Below are positions 1-6,923 of a stretch of 16,973 bases of DNA, one piece after another. Position 1 is the stretch's first letter. The number at the start of each line of letters is the position of its first letter. The stretch is from Oscillospiraceae bacterium. GTDB lineage: Bacteria; Bacillota; Clostridia; Oscillospirales; UBA644. Position numbers and translations under genes: made by a program. Under the pieces are notes generated by a model that was not told the DNA's origin, searched no databases, and saw only the letters and a list, made by a program, of their open reading frames with translations. The DNA lies in NCBI GenBank assembly GCA_015067385.1, contig SVMP01000026.1, positions 1 through 16,973 of the forward strand, in the 5' to 3' direction.

Positions 1-326
1 ATTCCCGAAGAAATTACGGAAAAGCAGTCGGCTTGAAGGATTATGATACATCGTCTGTCGAAAAAAGCGTTTCGTTTCTTTTAGAAAACAGTATCCCATA
101 CGAATTTCGAACAACGGTTGTAAAGGGTATCCACGAAAACCTTGATTTCTGCGATATCGCTTCATGGATACAGGGCGCTGAACGGTACTATCTGCAGTCG
201 TTTGTCGAGTCGGACGGCGTTTTAGCCAAGGATAAGGGACTTTGTGCTTTTTCGAAAAATGAGATGGAAAACTTTGCGGAGATCGTTGCCCGAACCGTAA
301 AAACCGTTGGAATTCGCGGTGTTTGA
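1..326 (+). CDS. nrdG: Anaerobic ribonucleotide reductase-activating protein, C-terminal part
   Basis: This is the 3' end of a gene entering from the left; the open frame runs from base 3 to the TGA at 324-326, so the TTG at 33 is internal and not the start. The visible ~107 residues resemble the C-terminal half of the longer radical-SAM activases (pyruvate formate-lyase-activase/NrdG type) of Clostridia, including the stretch YEFRTTVVKGIH and, further on, W.QGAERYYLQSF. NrdG uses S-adenosylmethionine and a [4Fe-4S] cluster to create the glycyl radical on NrdD in the cytosol. The CxxxCxxC cluster motif would lie upstream of the window and cannot be checked. The gene directly precedes nrdD but is separated from it by a strong terminator and a separate promoter, so the two are probably separate transcription units. 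Function is inferred from family resemblance plus the nrdD neighbour. Confidence 0.85.
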   Translation, partial: SRRNYGKAVGLKDYDTSSVEKSVSFLLENSIPYEFRTTVVKGIHENLDFCDIASWIQGAERYYLQSFVESDGVLAKDKGLCAFSKNEMENFAEIVARTVKTVGIRGV

Positions 327-345
327 CTGTCTTTTTGTGCGTTAT

Positions 346-379
346 AAAGCAGACACAAGATATTGTGTTTGCTTTTTTT
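346..379 (+). terminator. Rho-independent terminator of nrdG
   Basis: A 13 bp stem (346-358 pairing with 363-375, one G-U pair) closes a 4-nt GATA loop and runs into a T-run at 373-379. It lies 20 bp after the nrdG stop. The upper part of the stem plus loop is also a near-consensus NrdR box (353-368). Confidence 0.85.
353..368. promoter_or_regulatory. NrdR-box-like palindrome A, inside the nrdG terminator
   Basis: ACACAAGATATTGTGT matches the published NrdR-box pattern acaCwAtATaTwGtgt at 15 of 16 positions by eye; the only departure is G for T at position 7. Thirteen bases (353-365) recur as a perfect inverted copy at 549-561, just upstream of the nrdD promoter, and the 11-mer ATATTGTGTTT recurs at 511-521. 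That recurrence argues for a real operator motif, although the palindrome also serves as terminator stem, which alone could explain its symmetry. Confidence 0.5.
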
Positions 380-384
380 GTTCT

Positions 385-400
385 ACAATATATATTGATT
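385..400. promoter_or_regulatory. Weak NrdR-box-like site B
   Basis: ACAATATATATTGATT matches about 13 of 16 positions of the NrdR-box pattern. It starts 32 bp after site A (16 bp linker, about three helical turns), which is the pairing expected for tandem NrdR boxes. It sits in very AT-rich DNA, so a chance match is quite possible. Confidence 0.3.
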
Positions 401-503
401 TTTCGTGGGTCAAAAAATTTTCTTTATTTTTTTACAAACAGCGGCAAACCCTTGCAATATAAGGCTTTTTTGATTTTTCTTGATTTAAGTAATTAAAACG
501 ATA

Positions 504-519
504 AATCTATATATTGTGT
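504..519. promoter_or_regulatory. NrdR box C, distal box of nrdD promoter
   Basis: AATCTATATATTGTGT matches 14 of 16 positions of the NrdR pattern, including the full core CTATATATTG. NrdR is the ATP-cone repressor that binds paired boxes upstream of ribonucleotide reductase genes. The site begins 42 bp before box D, close to four helical turns, and lies about 50 bp upstream of the nrdD -35. Confidence 0.72.
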
Positions 520-545
520 TTTGCGGTCGAAAAACGAAAAAATAA

Positions 546-561
546 TATCAATATCTTGTGT
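546..561. promoter_or_regulatory. NrdR box D, proximal box of nrdD promoter
   Basis: TATCAATATCTTGTGT keeps the core CAATATcTTG and the TTGTGT right arm of the NrdR pattern. It ends 8 bp before the nrdD -35 element. Its 13 bases 549-561 are the exact reverse complement of 353-365 in site A. Together with box C it has the tandem, same-face geometry known for NrdR operators. Confidence 0.65.
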
Positions 562-569
562 TTGGGGTA

Positions 570-598
570 TTGACAAACTTTAGGATTTATGATATAAT
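570..598 (+). promoter_or_regulatory. Sigma-A promoter of nrdD
   Basis: Perfect TTGACA (570-575) and TATAAT (593-598) with a 17 bp spacer. Transcription should start near 605, giving a leader of about 60 nt before the nrdD ATG at 668. The rest of the 327-667 gap holds the nrdG terminator, the NrdR-like sites and featureless AT-rich DNA. Confidence 0.9.
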
Positions 599-667
599 GC
601 TCACATCTCTCAAATGAGTATAAAAAAATTGAAATTGGTAAATAAATTATTTTTTAAGGAGTAATAC

Positions 668-3007
668 ATGTATCAGGTCGTAAAAAGAGACGGAAAAATC
701 GTTGATTTTAACATTTCCAAGATCGCTAATGCGATCACCAAAGCTTTTGAAGCTCAGAATAAACAGTATAACCCCGATATTATAGATCTTCTTGCCCTTA
801 AGGTAACATCCGACTATGAAAAAAAGATCAAAGACGGAAAAGTAGGCGTTGAAGATATTCAGGACAGCGTTGAAAGCGTTCTTATTTCCGCAGGCTATGC
901 AGACGTTGCAAAATGCTATATTCTTTACAGACGCCAGCGTGAAAAGATCCGCAATATGAATTCCACAATGCTCGACTATAAAGAACTTGTTGACAGCTAC
1001 GTAAAAAATCTTGACTGGCGTGTTAAGGAAAATTCCACCGTTACCTATTCCGTAGGCGGTCTTATCCTTTCAAACTCCACTGCGATCACCGCTAACTATT
1101 GGCTTTCCGAGATTTATGACGATGAAATATCCAACGCTCACCGTTCTGCCGATATGCATATTCATGACCTCGGTATGCTTACCGGTTATTGCGCAGGTTG
1201 GTCTCTTAAACAGCTTATTCAGGAAGGTCTCGGCGGTATTCCCGGCAAGATAACCTCTTCTCCCGCAAGCCATCTTGCAACTCTTTGCAATCAGATGGTA
1301 AACTTCCTCGGTATCATGCAGAATGAATGGGCAGGCGCTCAGGCGTTCTCTTCTTTCGATACCTATCTTGCTCCCTTTGTAAAGGTTGATAACCTTTCTT
1401 ACAGAGATGTAAAAAAATGCATTGAATCCTTTATTTTCGGCGTAAACACTCCTTCCCGTTGGGGTACACAGGCTCCGTTCTCCAATATCACTCTTGACTG
1501 GACTGTTCCCAACGACCTTGCAGAACTTCCCGCTATTGTCGGCGGTAAAGAGATGCCGTTTAAATATAAAGACTGTAAAGCTGAAATGGACATGATCAAC
1601 AGAGCATTCCTCGAGATCATGATCGACGGTGACGCAGAGGGCAGGGGATTCCAGTATCCCATTCCCACTTACTCCATCACAAGCGATTTTGACTGGTCCG
1701 AAACCGAGAACAACCGTCTCCTTTTCGAAATGACAGCAAAATACGGCACTCCCTATTTCTCCAACTATATCAACAGCGATATGCAGCCCAGCGATATCCG
1801 CAGTATGTGCTGCCGTCTCCGTCTTGACCTTCGTGAACTCCGCAAAAAGACCGGCGGTTTCTTCGGCAGCGGTGAAAGCACAGGTTCTATCGGCGTTGTA
1901 ACACTCAATATGCCGAGACTTGCATATCTTGCAACAGACGAAAGCGATTTCTATCGTCGTCTTGATAAGCTCATGGATATTGCGGCACGTTCTCTCAAGA
2001 TCAAACGTACGGTTGTAAGCCGCCTTCTCGAAGAAGGTCTTTATCCTTACACCAAGCGTTATCTCGGTAAGTTCGACAATCATTTTTCAACTATCGGTCT
2101 TGTTGGCATGAACGAAGCTTGCCTTAATGCAAAATGGCTCGGTAAAGATATTTCCGATGAAGCTTCTCTTCAGTTTACAAAGGATGTTCTCAATCATATG
2201 CGTGAACGTCTTTCCGACTATCAGGAAGAATACGGCGATCTTTACAATCTTGAAGCAACTCCTGCCGAATCCACTTCTTTCCGTCTTGCAAAACATGACA
2301 TCGGACGTTATCCCGACATCATCACAGCAACCGAAAAAGAAAATTCTCCGTATTACACCAACTCTTCTCATCTTCCCGTTGGTTATACCGACGATATTTT
2401 CGAAGCGCTTGATGTACAGGATGAACTTCAGACTCTTTATACTTCCGGTACTGTATTCCACGCATTCCTCGGCGAAAAACTTCCCGACTGGAAAGCAGCT
2501 GCAGCTCTTGTTCGTAAGATAGCTGAAAATTACAAGCTTCCTTACTATACTCTTTCCCCCACTTATTCCGTATGTAAAAACCACGGTTACCTCGCAGGTG
2601 AGTCTTATACATGTCCTCATTGCGGCGAAAGCACCGAAGTGTACAGCCGTATTACCGGTTACTACCGTCCCGTTCAAGCATGGAATGACGGTAAAACTCA
2701 GGAATTTGCTGAAAGAAAGACATATAACATCGCAACCTCACGCCTTAAGAGCGAAGGCAGAATGCCGAGAGTTGTTACAAGCGATAAAAAATATTATCTC
2801 TTTACAACCAAGACCTGTCCTAACTGCAAAATGGCAAAAACTTTCCTTGACGGCGCAGGTATAAACTACGAAGTTATCGATGCAGAAGAAAATATCGAAC
2901 TTGTTAAGAAGTACGGTATTCGTCAGGCTCCGACTCTTGTTGTTGCCGAAGGCGATAATGCAGAAACTTACGTAAATGCTTCAAACATCAAGAAATTTGT
3001 AGGTTAA
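668..3007 (+). CDS. nrdD: Anaerobic (class III) ribonucleoside-triphosphate reductase with fused C-terminal redoxin domain
   Basis: NrdD reduces ribonucleoside triphosphates to deoxyribonucleoside triphosphates without oxygen, using a glycyl radical made by NrdG. The ATG at 668 follows AAGGAG at 656-661. Residues 1-95 form the ATP-cone allosteric domain (VVKRDGKIVDF). The barrel carries candidate active-site cysteines at Cys175 (GYCAGW) and Cys381/Cys382 (MCCRLR). The C-terminal radical module has a four-ligand metal site (Cys636, His639, Cys649, Cys652) followed by RITGYYRPV, where Gly664 is the candidate glycyl radical. Unlike a minimal NrdD of about 700 residues, the 779-residue protein continues into a glutaredoxin/thioredoxin-like domain (about 707-779) with CPNC at 717-720 and a cis-proline motif APT at 754-756. 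This suggests a redoxin rather than formate as reductant, which is inference. A NrdR-type promoter lies upstream and a terminator downstream. Confidence 0.97.
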   Translation: MYQVVKRDGKIVDFNISKIANAITKAFEAQNKQYNPDIIDLLALKVTSDYEKKIKDGKVGVEDIQDSVESVLISAGYADVAKCYILYRRQREKIRNMNSTMLDYKELVDSYVKNLDWRVKENSTVTYSVGGLILSNSTAITANYWLSEIYDDEISNAHRSADMHIHDLGMLTGYCAGWSLKQLIQEGLGGIPGKITSSPASHLATLCNQMVNFLGIMQNEWAGAQAFSSFDTYLAPFVKVDNLSYRDVKKCIESFIFGVNTPSRWGTQAPFSNITLDWTVPNDLAELPAIVGGKEMPFKYKDCKAEMDMINRAFLEIMIDGDAEGRGFQYPIPTYSITSDFDWSETENNRLLFEMTAKYGTPYFSNYINSDMQPSDIRSMCCRLRLDLRELRKKTGGFFGSGESTGSIGVVTLNMPRLAYLATDESDFYRRLDKLMDIAARSLKIKRTVVSRLLEEGLYPYTKRYLGKFDNHFSTIGLVGMNEACLNAKWLGKDISDEASLQFTKDVLNHMRERLSDYQEEYGDLYNLEATPAESTSFRLAKHDIGRYPDIITATEKENSPYYTNSSHLPVGYTDDIFEALDVQDELQTLYTSGTVFHAFLGEKLPDWKAAAALVRKIAENYKLPYYTLSPTYSVCKNHGYLAGESYTCPHCGESTEVYSRITGYYRPVQAWNDGKTQEFAERKTYNIATSRLKSEGRMPRVVTSDKKYYLFTTKTCPNCKMAKTFLDGAGINYEVIDAEENIELVKKYGIRQAPTLVVAEGDNAETYVNASNIKKFVG

Positions 3008-3016
3008 TCAAATAAA

Positions 3017-3049
3017 AGATCCTCCCGAAATTATTTTGGGGGGATTTTT
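3017..3049 (+). terminator. Rho-independent terminator of nrdD
   Basis: GATCCTCCC pairs with GGGGGGATT across a loop of 11 nt (3027-3037), with G-U pairs, and TTTTT follows at 3045-3049. It begins 9 bp after the nrdD stop. Confidence 0.8.
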
Positions 3050-3070
3050 ATAATAAAAGCGAGGTAAAAT

Positions 3071-3634
3071 ATGTTATTTTCTCTCTTTTGGACTTTTTTC
3101 AAAATAGGTCTTTTTACGTTTGGCGGCGGTTATGCAATGATCGCTCATATCAAAGAAACCGTGGTTGATGAGAAACATTGGACTGACGATGATGAACTTA
3201 CCGAAATAATTGCAGTTGCTGAGTCTACCCCCGGACCGATAGCAATAAATCTTGCAACATATGTCGGCTATAATATGGCAGGTGTTCTCGGAAGTGCTGC
3301 GGCGACCGTCGGAGTCGTTATCCCCGCATTTATAATAATGTTTATAATTTCTCTGTTTCTTGATACTGTTATGGATAACAGATTTGTTGCATATGCGTTC
3401 GAGGGGATCAAATGCGCCGTTGCGTTCTTAATTCTCAGTGCAGGTACCAAAATGTTAAAAGGCATGAAAAAAACACCGTTTCCTCTTACTGTTTTCATAA
3501 TTTCCCTTGCCGTTCTTTTACTTCTCAATTTCTTTTCCGTTTCGTTCAGCTCCCTTATTTTTATTATCTGCGGCGGAATTCTCGGTCTTGTATTTTATGT
3601 TTTAACAAAAGAGAAGAGGGAGAGTAAAAAATGA
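3071..3634 (+). CDS. Chromate transporter family protein, short-chain, first subunit
   Basis: A 187-residue integral membrane protein of the CHR (ChrA) family. In long-chain ChrA two homologous halves are fused; here each half is its own gene, as in the short-chain pairs known from Bacillus. Family signatures are visible: FFKIGLFTFGGGYAMI near the N-terminus and the conserved ESTPGPIAINLATYVGY, followed by about four hydrophobic segments and a basic C-terminus (TKEKRESKK). GAGG sits just ahead of the ATG at 3071. The stop overlaps the next gene by 4 bp (ATGA), implying translational coupling and probably a two-subunit membrane complex. Family members export chromate by proton or sulfate antiport where studied, but many are untested, so the substrate here is unknown. 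No promoter is visible in the 21 bp after the nrdD terminator, so expression may depend on read-through. Confidence 0.88.
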   Translation: MLFSLFWTFFKIGLFTFGGGYAMIAHIKETVVDEKHWTDDDELTEIIAVAESTPGPIAINLATYVGYNMAGVLGSAAATVGVVIPAFIIMFIISLFLDTVMDNRFVAYAFEGIKCAVAFLILSAGTKMLKGMKKTPFPLTVFIISLAVLLLLNFFSVSFSSLIFIICGGILGLVFYVLTKEKRESKK

Positions 3635-4206
3635 TTTATGTAACATTATTCCTTGAATTTTTCAAGATCGGTCTTTTTTGCTTCGGCGGCGCTTTCGGAA
3701 TGATACCGATAATAAAAGATGTCGTTTTGAAATATGAATGGATGACCGAGGCTGATTTTTACAGCTTTATCGGTGTGTGTGAATCTACTCCCGGTCCGAT
3801 TGCCGTAAACCTTGCAACATATATCGGTTCGACAAGGGCAGGGCTTTTAGGCAGCTTTCTTTCTGTTTTAGGCGTCGTATTGCCGTCTTTTATCGTTATT
3901 TTGCTGATTGCTTCTGTTCTTAAGAATTTTACGGAGAACAAGTATTTCAAGGCGGTAATGTCAGGGATAAAGCCTGTTGTGGTCGCTCTTATTCTTTATA
4001 CCGGCATTACATTTCTTCTCGAAACCGTAGGGGTTTCTTACGGAAAGGCAGATATATCTTCTATTGTTTTATTCTGCTTAACGGTCGGACTTCATTTTAT
4101 TGTTACGCATGTTTTTAAAAAGAAGCTTTCGTCCGTCTTCCTTATACTTATATCCGCAGTACTCGGAATTTCGGTTGGAATAATCGAAAATATGTTGTTT
4201 GTATAA
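3631..4206 (+). CDS. Chromate transporter family protein, short-chain, second subunit
   Basis: A 191-residue membrane protein homologous to its upstream neighbour: FFKIGLFCFGGAFGMI and ESTPGPIAVNLATYIGS occupy the same relative positions in both. The ATG at 3631 overlaps the preceding stop codon (ATGA), and GGGAG upstream, inside the preceding gene, can serve as ribosome-binding site. The two proteins are therefore expected to be made in similar amounts and to pair in the membrane. Five to six hydrophobic segments can be picked out. The next gene, trxB, has its own promoter, so the unit ends here, although no convincing terminator is seen after the stop. Substrate is uncertain; chromate is only the family name. 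Confidence 0.88.
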   Translation: MIYVTLFLEFFKIGLFCFGGAFGMIPIIKDVVLKYEWMTEADFYSFIGVCESTPGPIAVNLATYIGSTRAGLLGSFLSVLGVVLPSFIVILLIASVLKNFTENKYFKAVMSGIKPVVVALILYTGITFLLETVGVSYGKADISSIVLFCLTVGLHFIVTHVFKKKLSSVFLILISAVLGISVGIIENMLFV

Positions 4207-4246
4207 ATTCGATATGCATAATATTCATTTTTTTTCGCTGCAGATA

Positions 4247-4275
4247 TTGACAAAATAATCGGTATAATGTATAAT
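4247..4275 (+). promoter_or_regulatory. Sigma-A promoter of trxB
   Basis: Perfect TTGACA (4247-4252) and TATAAT (4270-4275) separated by 17 bp. The expected transcription start near 4282 leaves about 29 nt to the ATG at 4311. An alternative TATAAT at 4263-4268 is too close to the -35. Confidence 0.88.
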
Positions 4276-4310
4276 CTATTTATAAATATTTGATTGAAAG
4301 AAATGAGAAT

Positions 4311-5195
4311 ATGTACGATATAATCATTATCGGCGCAGGTCCTGCTGGGCTTACTGCCGCAATATATGCCGCACGTTCCGGGAAAAAGGTTCTTGTTTAT
4401 GAGAAAGAAGGAATCGGCGGTCAGATAGCATTTTCTCCGAGGGTTGAAAATTATCCGGGTATCCGATCAGTTTCGGGTGCGGAATTTTCCGATAATCTTT
4501 ACGAACAGGCTCTTTCCTTCGGCGTTGAGATCGAACTTGAAGAAGTCGTCGGAATAGAAGATAACGGCGAAACAAAAGCTGTCGTTACGGAAAACGGCAA
4601 AGAATTATGTAAAAAAATAATTATTGCAACAGGCGTTCAACACAGAAAGCTCGGCATTCCCGATGAGGACGATTATGTTGGCTGCGGTGTTTCATACTGT
4701 GCGGTTTGTGACGGTGCATTCTTTAAAAATACAGATGTTGCGGTCGTCGGAGGCGGAAATGCAGCTCTCAGAAGCGCACAGCTTCTTGCCGGCATTTGTA
4801 ATAAGGTTTATCTTATTCACAGAAGAAACGAGTTCCGCGGTGAAAAGATGATCGTTGATGAACTTGAGTCTCTCGGAAATGTTGAATTTGTGCTTGATTC
4901 CGTAGTTACATCCCTTTTCGGCGAAGGAGATCTTTCTTCCGTTGAAATCGAAAACAGGATTTCCGGCGAACATTCAAGAATTGATGTCTCGGCTCTTTTT
5001 GTTTGTGTCGGTCAGATTCCGTCCAATGATGCTTTCAAAAATATTGTTTCTCTCGATGAAAACGGATACATAATTGCGGGCGAAGATTGCAGAACCAACG
5101 TTGAAGGTGTTTTTGCCGTGGGCGACTGTAGAACAAAAACCGTTCGTCAACTTACCACCGCAGCTGCCGACGGTGCTGTAGCTGCCCTTTCATGA
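4311..5195 (+). CDS. trxB: Thioredoxin reductase (NADPH, FAD-dependent)
   Basis: A 294-residue low-molecular-weight thioredoxin reductase that passes electrons from NADPH through FAD to a redoxin in the cytosol. It begins MYDIIIIGAGPAGLTAA, with the FAD-binding GxGxxG near residues 8-13. The redox-active pair is CAVC at residues 130-133, then DGAFF. The second Rossmann motif is GGGNAALRSA, followed by HRRNEFRG, the NADPH 2'-phosphate-binding region. A C-terminal FAD motif reads GVFAVGDCRT. The start is placed at ATG 4311; an in-frame TTG at 4290 would leave only about 8 nt of leader after the predicted transcription start and no Shine-Dalgarno. It lies 13 bp before the next gene. No separate thioredoxin gene is in the window, while NrdD two genes upstream carries a fused CPNC redoxin domain that could be a substrate. 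Other roles (general thioredoxin reduction) are equally possible. Confidence 0.95.
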   Translation: MYDIIIIGAGPAGLTAAIYAARSGKKVLVYEKEGIGGQIAFSPRVENYPGIRSVSGAEFSDNLYEQALSFGVEIELEEVVGIEDNGETKAVVTENGKELCKKIIIATGVQHRKLGIPDEDDYVGCGVSYCAVCDGAFFKNTDVAVVGGGNAALRSAQLLAGICNKVYLIHRRNEFRGEKMIVDELESLGNVEFVLDSVVTSLFGEGDLSSVEIENRISGEHSRIDVSALFVCVGQIPSNDAFKNIVSLDENGYIIAGEDCRTNVEGVFAVGDCRTKTVRQLTTAAADGAVAALS

Positions 5196-5208
5196 GAGGA
5201 GAGTTGAA

Positions 5209-5796
5209 ATGTTTAAATTTTTCCAAAAATCAAGAATAGCTTATTTCATCATGTCTGTTCTTTTGTTTGCTGTCGGTCTTTGCCTGATAATATGGCCTTC
5301 TTTTATCACAAAAGTAATATGTTATATTATCGGATCAATTGCATTGATCGCCGGTATAATCGAGCTTGTCATTTTTTTCGTAAGGGATATTTCGGTCAAA
5401 ACGGTGAGCTACAGTCTTATTATAGGCTTTCTCTCTTCGATATTCGGACTTATCCTTTTGCTTAAACCCGATAACAGCGCAGTTTTCTTCTCGATGCTTT
5501 TCGGTGTGTTCATTATTATTGACAGTGTTTTGAAGCTCCAGACATCGTTTGAACTTCGAAATCTCGGAGTTCTTCGTTGGTGGGTGAATTTGATCCTCGC
5601 TCTTGCAAGCGCCGTTCTCGGTGTTTTACTTGTGATAAATCCGTTCGCAACAACGAATATTCTGTTTATTTTCATGGGTATTTCTCTTGTTGTTGATGCC
5701 CTTGAAAATATCTGGACCGTTATTTTTATTTCGATCGCTTCCAAGCAGATGAAAAAAATGGCGGAAGAAGATGCCATACTTATTGTTGAAGAATGA
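5209..5796 (+). CDS. DUF308 / HdeD-like membrane protein
   Basis: A 195-residue protein made almost entirely of hydrophobic helices: about six segments in paired hairpins, with glycine-rich turns such as GLCLIIWPS, GSIALIAGIIELVIFF and VLGVLLVINPF. This is the repeated pattern of the DUF308 (HdeD) family. In Escherichia coli HdeD is an acid-stress membrane protein; the function in Firmicutes is unknown. GAGGAGAG ahead of the ATG gives a good ribosome-binding site. It follows trxB by 13 bp with no intervening promoter, so the two are very likely co-transcribed and the hairpin at 5806-5835 would end the unit. The short acidic C-terminus (EEDAILIVEE) is probably cytosolic. Family assignment is good; role not known. 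Confidence 0.85.
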   Translation: MFKFFQKSRIAYFIMSVLLFAVGLCLIIWPSFITKVICYIIGSIALIAGIIELVIFFVRDISVKTVSYSLIIGFLSSIFGLILLLKPDNSAVFFSMLFGVFIIIDSVLKLQTSFELRNLGVLRWWVNLILALASAVLGVLLVINPFATTNILFIFMGISLVVDALENIWTVIFISIASKQMKKMAEEDAILIVEE

Positions 5797-5805
5797 TATT
5801 TTGCT

Positions 5806-5835
5806 GATTTCCGAGAACGTTTGTTTTCGGAAATT
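5806..5835 (+). terminator. Probable terminator of trxB unit
   Basis: A long hairpin: 5806-5818 pairs with 5823-5835 (13 bp, two G-U pairs) around a GTTT loop. The T-rich stretch that follows (to about 5849) is interrupted by AAG, so this is a strong hairpin with an imperfect U-tract. It could also stabilise the 3' end or sit in the leader of the next gene. Confidence 0.55.
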
Positions 5836-5869
5836 AAGTTTATATTTTTGAATTTAAAAGAGGTTTTTT

Positions 5870-6856
5870 ATGATAAATTTTGCGACAATCGGAACAAGTT
5901 GGATAACAGAGGAGTTTATAACAACAGGGCAGACTTTCTCTGATTTCTGCCTTTATTCCGTCTATTCACGCTCTGAAGAAAAAGCAAAAGCATTTGCCGA
6001 AAAACACGGTGCAAAAAAATATTATACCGATCTTTCCGAAATGTTTGCCGATAATAATATCGAAGCTGTTTATATCGCTTCTCCGAATTCACTTCACGCT
6101 TCTCAGGCAATTGCGGCAATGAACGCAGGAAAACATGTTATCTGCGAAAAACCTGCCGCTTCGAACCTTCGTGAACTTGAAGAAATGATCGCTTGCGCCG
6201 AAAAAAACGGTGTTCTTTTTATGGAAGCATTCAAAAGCATTCTTATGCCCGGTTTTATCGCATGTAAAGAAAACCTTTCAAAAGCAGGTCTTTTGAGAAG
6301 CGCATACATTAATTTCTCAAAATATTCCTCACGCTACGATGCTCATAAACGCGGTGAGAATGTTAATACATTTAAATCGGAATTTTCAAACGGCGCGGTA
6401 ATGGATCTCGGTGTTTACTGTATATGGCCGATGGTCGCCCTTTTCGGTGAGCCCAAAGAGGTCAAAGCTTTCGGTATAACAGTTCCCGGAGGCGTTGACG
6501 GTACGGGAACTGCGATATTCCTTTACGATACTTTTACCGTTACTCTTAATTATTCTAAAGTGTCCAATTCTTTTCTGCCTTCCGAGATTCAGGGAGAAGA
6601 CGCTACGATCTGTATTGATAAGTTCAATATCCCCGAAAAAGTTTCTGTTGTTTACAGAGACGGTCGTACGGAAAATGTTCCCGTTGATCAAAGAGCGGAC
6701 AGTATGTGTTATGAGATAGAGGAATTCATGAACTGTATAAAGAACGGACGAACGGAATCCTTTGTTAATACGAAAAAGATGTCCGTAACCGTTATGAAGA
6801 TACTTGATGAGATCCGCAGACAAACGGGTATTGTTTATCCTGCCGATATGATATAA
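5870..6856 (+). CDS. Gfo/Idh/MocA family NAD(P)-dependent oxidoreductase
   Basis: A 328-residue soluble dehydrogenase of the glucose-fructose oxidoreductase/inositol dehydrogenase family. Residues 1-120 form the Rossmann domain: INFATIGTSWIT replaces the usual GxGxxG loop with GTSxI, then AVYIASPNSLHASQA and the family motif EKP at 93-95, whose lysine is normally catalytic. The C-terminal half has GAVMDLGVYCIWPM (Asp179 to Tyr183 region), in the position of the family's substrate-side motif, and LFGEP. AAGAGG precedes the ATG. The substrate, probably a sugar, polyol or related compound, cannot be told from sequence. It stands alone: a hairpin lies before it and a terminator-like hairpin after it. 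No clear promoter was found in the short upstream gap, so it may be partly read through from trxB. Confidence 0.9.
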   Translation: MINFATIGTSWITEEFITTGQTFSDFCLYSVYSRSEEKAKAFAEKHGAKKYYTDLSEMFADNNIEAVYIASPNSLHASQAIAAMNAGKHVICEKPAASNLRELEEMIACAEKNGVLFMEAFKSILMPGFIACKENLSKAGLLRSAYINFSKYSSRYDAHKRGENVNTFKSEFSNGAVMDLGVYCIWPMVALFGEPKEVKAFGITVPGGVDGTGTAIFLYDTFTVTLNYSKVSNSFLPSEIQGEDATICIDKFNIPEKVSVVYRDGRTENVPVDQRADSMCYEIEEFMNCIKNGRTESFVNTKKMSVTVMKILDEIRRQTGIVYPADMI

Positions 6857-6857
6857 G

Positions 6858-6890
6858 TGTCGGATAATTTTTATCATACGGCATCTTTAT
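6858..6890 (+). terminator. Possible terminator after the oxidoreductase gene
   Basis: TGTCG-GATAA (6858-6867) pairs with TTATC (6871-6875) and CGGCA (6879-6883), with a 3-nt ATA bulge on the right arm, followed by TCTTTATTTT. The bulge and broken T-run make it weaker than the others in the window. Confidence 0.5.
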
Positions 6891-6923
6891 TTTGAACTCT
6901 TTTCGTAAAAGCATTCGTGAATA

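Noticed and set aside
428..460. Second possible promoter between the NrdR-like site pairs
   Set aside because: TTACAA with a 17 bp spacer leads only to CAATAT, and TTTACA to TATAAG is 21 bp; neither is convincing beside the perfect promoter at 570-598.
1070..2083. 337-residue open frame on the minus strand inside nrdD
   Set aside because: It lies opposite a strongly conserved NrdD coding region, has no recognisable motif, and arises from the codon bias of nrdD.
4207..4240. AT-rich imperfect hairpin with a T-run after the second chr gene
   Set aside because: The stem is only about five A-T-rich pairs with a wobble; too weak to call a terminator.
5821..5846. TTGTTT-TATATT as a promoter for the Gfo/Idh/MocA gene
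   Set aside because: The spacer is only 14 bp and the -35 is part of the hairpin stem.
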